NCBI GenBank assembly: GCA_937890655.1
Contig: CALADT010000105.1
Location: 1-5,572 of the forward strand
Reading direction: 5' to 3'
Length of the DNA stretch: 5,572 bases
From: an uncultured Mucispirillum sp.
Lineage (GTDB): Bacteria > Chrysiogenota > Deferribacteres > Deferribacterales > Mucispirillaceae
Shown piece by piece: positions 4,552-5,572 of the stretch. The position numbers and the translations under genes are program-made. Under the pieces are notes generated by a model. That model ran no database searches. It was not told where the DNA came from and saw only the letters and a program-made list of their open reading frames with translations. The number at the start of each line of letters is the position of its first letter. Position 1 is the stretch's first letter.

Positions 4552-5178
4552 TTGGCTAGATATACAGGTGCAAGCTGCAAACTTTGCAGACGTGAAAATA
4601 TGAAGCTGTTTCTTAAAGGCGAACGTTGTTATAAAGATAAATGTGCTTTTGAAAGAAAAGAATACGCACCAGGTCAACATGGTAAGCTACATAAAAAATT
4701 AAGCGACTATGGTGTTCAGCTTCGTGAAAAACAAAAAGCAAAAAGAATTTATGGCGTATTAGAATCACAATTCCGTAGATATTTTGAAAAAGCATCTTCT
4801 ATGGAAGGGATTACTGGTGAAATTTTACTCCAGTTTTTAGAACGCCGTCTTGATAATGTTGTTTACAGAGCAGGTTTTGCTTCTTCTCGTAAAGAAGCAC
4901 GCCAAATGGTAAAACATGAACATTTTACTGTAAACGGCAGAACAGTAAGTATACCATCATTCTTAGTTAAACCAGGAATGGTTGTAGAAGTAAGAGAAAA
5001 AAGCAGAAATCATACAAGAATTGTAGAATCTCTTGATACTGCTGCTGGTAGAGGTATTCCAGAATGGGTAACTCTCGATAAGCAAAACTTTAAAGCTAAT
5101 GTTGTAAGATTACCAGAAAGAACTGATATAGCTTATGACATACAAGAATCGCTCATCGTAGAGCTCTATTCTAAATAA
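4552..5178 (+). CDS. rpsD: 30S ribosomal protein S4, zinc-binding (C+) form, TTG start
   Basis: S4 is a primary 16S rRNA-binding protein that nucleates 30S assembly and helps form the mRNA entry tunnel. In E. coli it also represses translation of its own operon. The 208 residues are of normal length. The N-terminus MARYTGASCKLCRRENMKLF with Cys9, Cys12, Cys26 and Cys31 matches the zinc-binding site known from Thermus S4 and absent from E. coli S4. YAPGQHGK (38-45), the S4 RNA-binding domain (about 98-160, with RLDNVVYRAGFASSRKEARQ) and the C-terminal ESLIVELYSK are all present. Translation starts at TTG, a rare start that can lower expression. rpsK is 11 bases upstream. The gene is followed by a small hairpin before rpoA. 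Confidence 0.98.
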   Translation: MARYTGASCKLCRRENMKLFLKGERCYKDKCAFERKEYAPGQHGKLHKKLSDYGVQLREKQKAKRIYGVLESQFRRYFEKASSMEGITGEILLQFLERRLDNVVYRAGFASSRKEARQMVKHEHFTVNGRTVSIPSFLVKPGMVVEVREKSRNHTRIVESLDTAAGRGIPEWVTLDKQNFKANVVRLPERTDIAYDIQESLIVELYSK

Positions 5179-5191
5179 CGCTTATAAAGCG
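5179..5191 (+). promoter_or_regulatory. Small hairpin between rpsD and rpoA
   Basis: CGCTT (5179-5183) pairs perfectly with AAGCG (5187-5191) around ATA, starting at the first base after the rpsD stop. The second arm directly abuts AAGGA, the rpoA ribosome site (5192-5196), so the hairpin could tune rpoA translation. No T-run follows, so it is not a terminator. Confidence 0.45.
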
Positions 5192-5196
5192 AAGGA
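5192..5196 (+). promoter_or_regulatory. Shine-Dalgarno that favours the upstream ATG of rpoA
   Basis: AAGGA lies 10 bases from ATG at 5207, but 16 and 19 bases from the in-frame ATGs at 5213 and 5216. The first ATG is therefore preferred, although proteins of this family could equally begin at the last one (MNFRNLIKP). Confidence 0.55.
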
Positions 5197-5206
5197 TGCA
5201 TTACTT

Positions 5207-5572
5207 ATGATAATGATGAATTTTAGGAATTTAATAAAACCTAAAAGTATTGAGCCAGTTGGTCAAGTATCAAACACATATGGTAAATTTATAATTGAAC
5301 CATATGAAAAAGGTTTTGGTACTACTATTGGTAACGCTTTAAGACGTGTTATGCTTTCATCTATTGAAGGCACAGCTATTGTTGGCGTTCGTATTTCCGG
5401 AGTATCTAATGAATTTTCAACAGTTCCGGGCGTCATTGAGGATGTAGTAGAGATTCTTTTAAATATTAAAGACATTACATTAAGCTCCAGCGTAGCTGAA
5501 CAAACTAAGGTTTTTATTAAAAAGAAAGGTAAAGGCCCTGTAACTGCTGGTGATATACAAGGAGATGGAACT
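5207..5572 (+). CDS. rpoA: DNA-directed RNA polymerase subunit alpha (N-terminal 122 codons, cut by window end)
   Basis: The alpha subunit dimerises to start RNA polymerase assembly and carries a C-terminal domain that binds UP elements and activators. Only the N-terminal domain is visible. NLIKPKSIEP (8-17), EPYEKGFGTTIGNALRRVML (31-50) and VPGVIEDVVEILLNIK (73-88) are the standard dimerisation and beta-binding segments. The frame stays open to the last base, so the protein continues outside the window. Three in-frame methionine codons stand at the start (5207, 5213, 5216, reading MIMMN). The first has the best Shine-Dalgarno spacing. The gene lies 28 bases after rpsD, the usual alpha-operon position, and rplQ would be expected next. 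Confidence 0.97.
   Translation, partial: MIMMNFRNLIKPKSIEPVGQVSNTYGKFIIEPYEKGFGTTIGNALRRVMLSSIEGTAIVGVRISGVSNEFSTVPGVIEDVVEILLNIKDITLSSSVAEQTKVFIKKKGKGPVTAGDIQGDGT

Noticed and set aside
4600..4602. ATG at codon 17 as the rpsD start
   Set aside because: It would delete the conserved MARYTG N-terminus and two of the four zinc cysteines, and no Shine-Dalgarno precedes it.
5196..5210. Four-codon upstream frame (ATG CAT TAC TTA TGA) overlapping the rpoA start
   Set aside because: Its ATG overlaps the AAGGA ribosome site and has no site of its own, so translation is unlikely.

Overview
The window holds the 3' half of a bacterial spc/alpha ribosomal-protein operon, all on the + strand, in the order secY-adk-map-infA-rpmJ-rpsM-rpsK-rpsD-rpoA (rpoA cut by the window edge). 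In front of it lie about 560 bases of very AT-rich DNA without a gene. The genome is low in GC. The protein sequences look most like Deferribacterota or a deep-branching proteobacterium-like group. My best guess is a Mucispirillum-type Deferribacterota, but this rests on memory of family resemblance and is not proven by the window.

Positions 1-321 form a palindromic, MITE-like intergenic element. A perfect 31-bp inverted repeat bounds it (1-31 against 291-321). Inside are two inverted copies of a short hairpin motif, which differ by a compensatory base-pair change, and a second long inverted repeat (100-116 against 193-209). Positions 322-563 hold several small dyads, one good sigma-70-type promoter (TTGAAA, 17 bp, TATAGT) and a predicted 70-nt leader with two stem-loops in front of secY. 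In most bacteria rplO (L15) lies directly before secY. Here it is absent from at least 563 bases, so the ancestral spc operon appears to be split or loosened at this point and restarted from its own promoter.

The genes from 564 to the end are tightly packed. secY/adk overlap by 4 bases (ATGA), adk/map by 1 base (TAATG), and infA/rpmJ, rpmJ/rpsM and rpsK/rpsD are separated by 11-14 bases. Three gaps of 28 nt or more remain: map-infA (42 nt), rpsM-rpsK (111 nt) and rpsD-rpoA (28 nt). Each carries, or begins with, a perfect short hairpin. The 111-nt rpsM-rpsK gap folds into a two-level structure and is a candidate regulatory leader for rpsK-rpsD-rpoA.

The products work together in making and exporting protein: the Sec translocon channel (SecY), adenylate balance (Adk), N-terminal methionine removal (Map), translation initiation (IF1), one large-subunit protein (L36), three small-subunit proteins (S13, S11, S4) and the RNA polymerase alpha subunit. 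L36 and S4 are both the zinc-binding (C+) forms. I see no defence system, CRISPR array, prophage or novel enzyme here. The unusual material is the non-coding element and the leader/intergenic structures.
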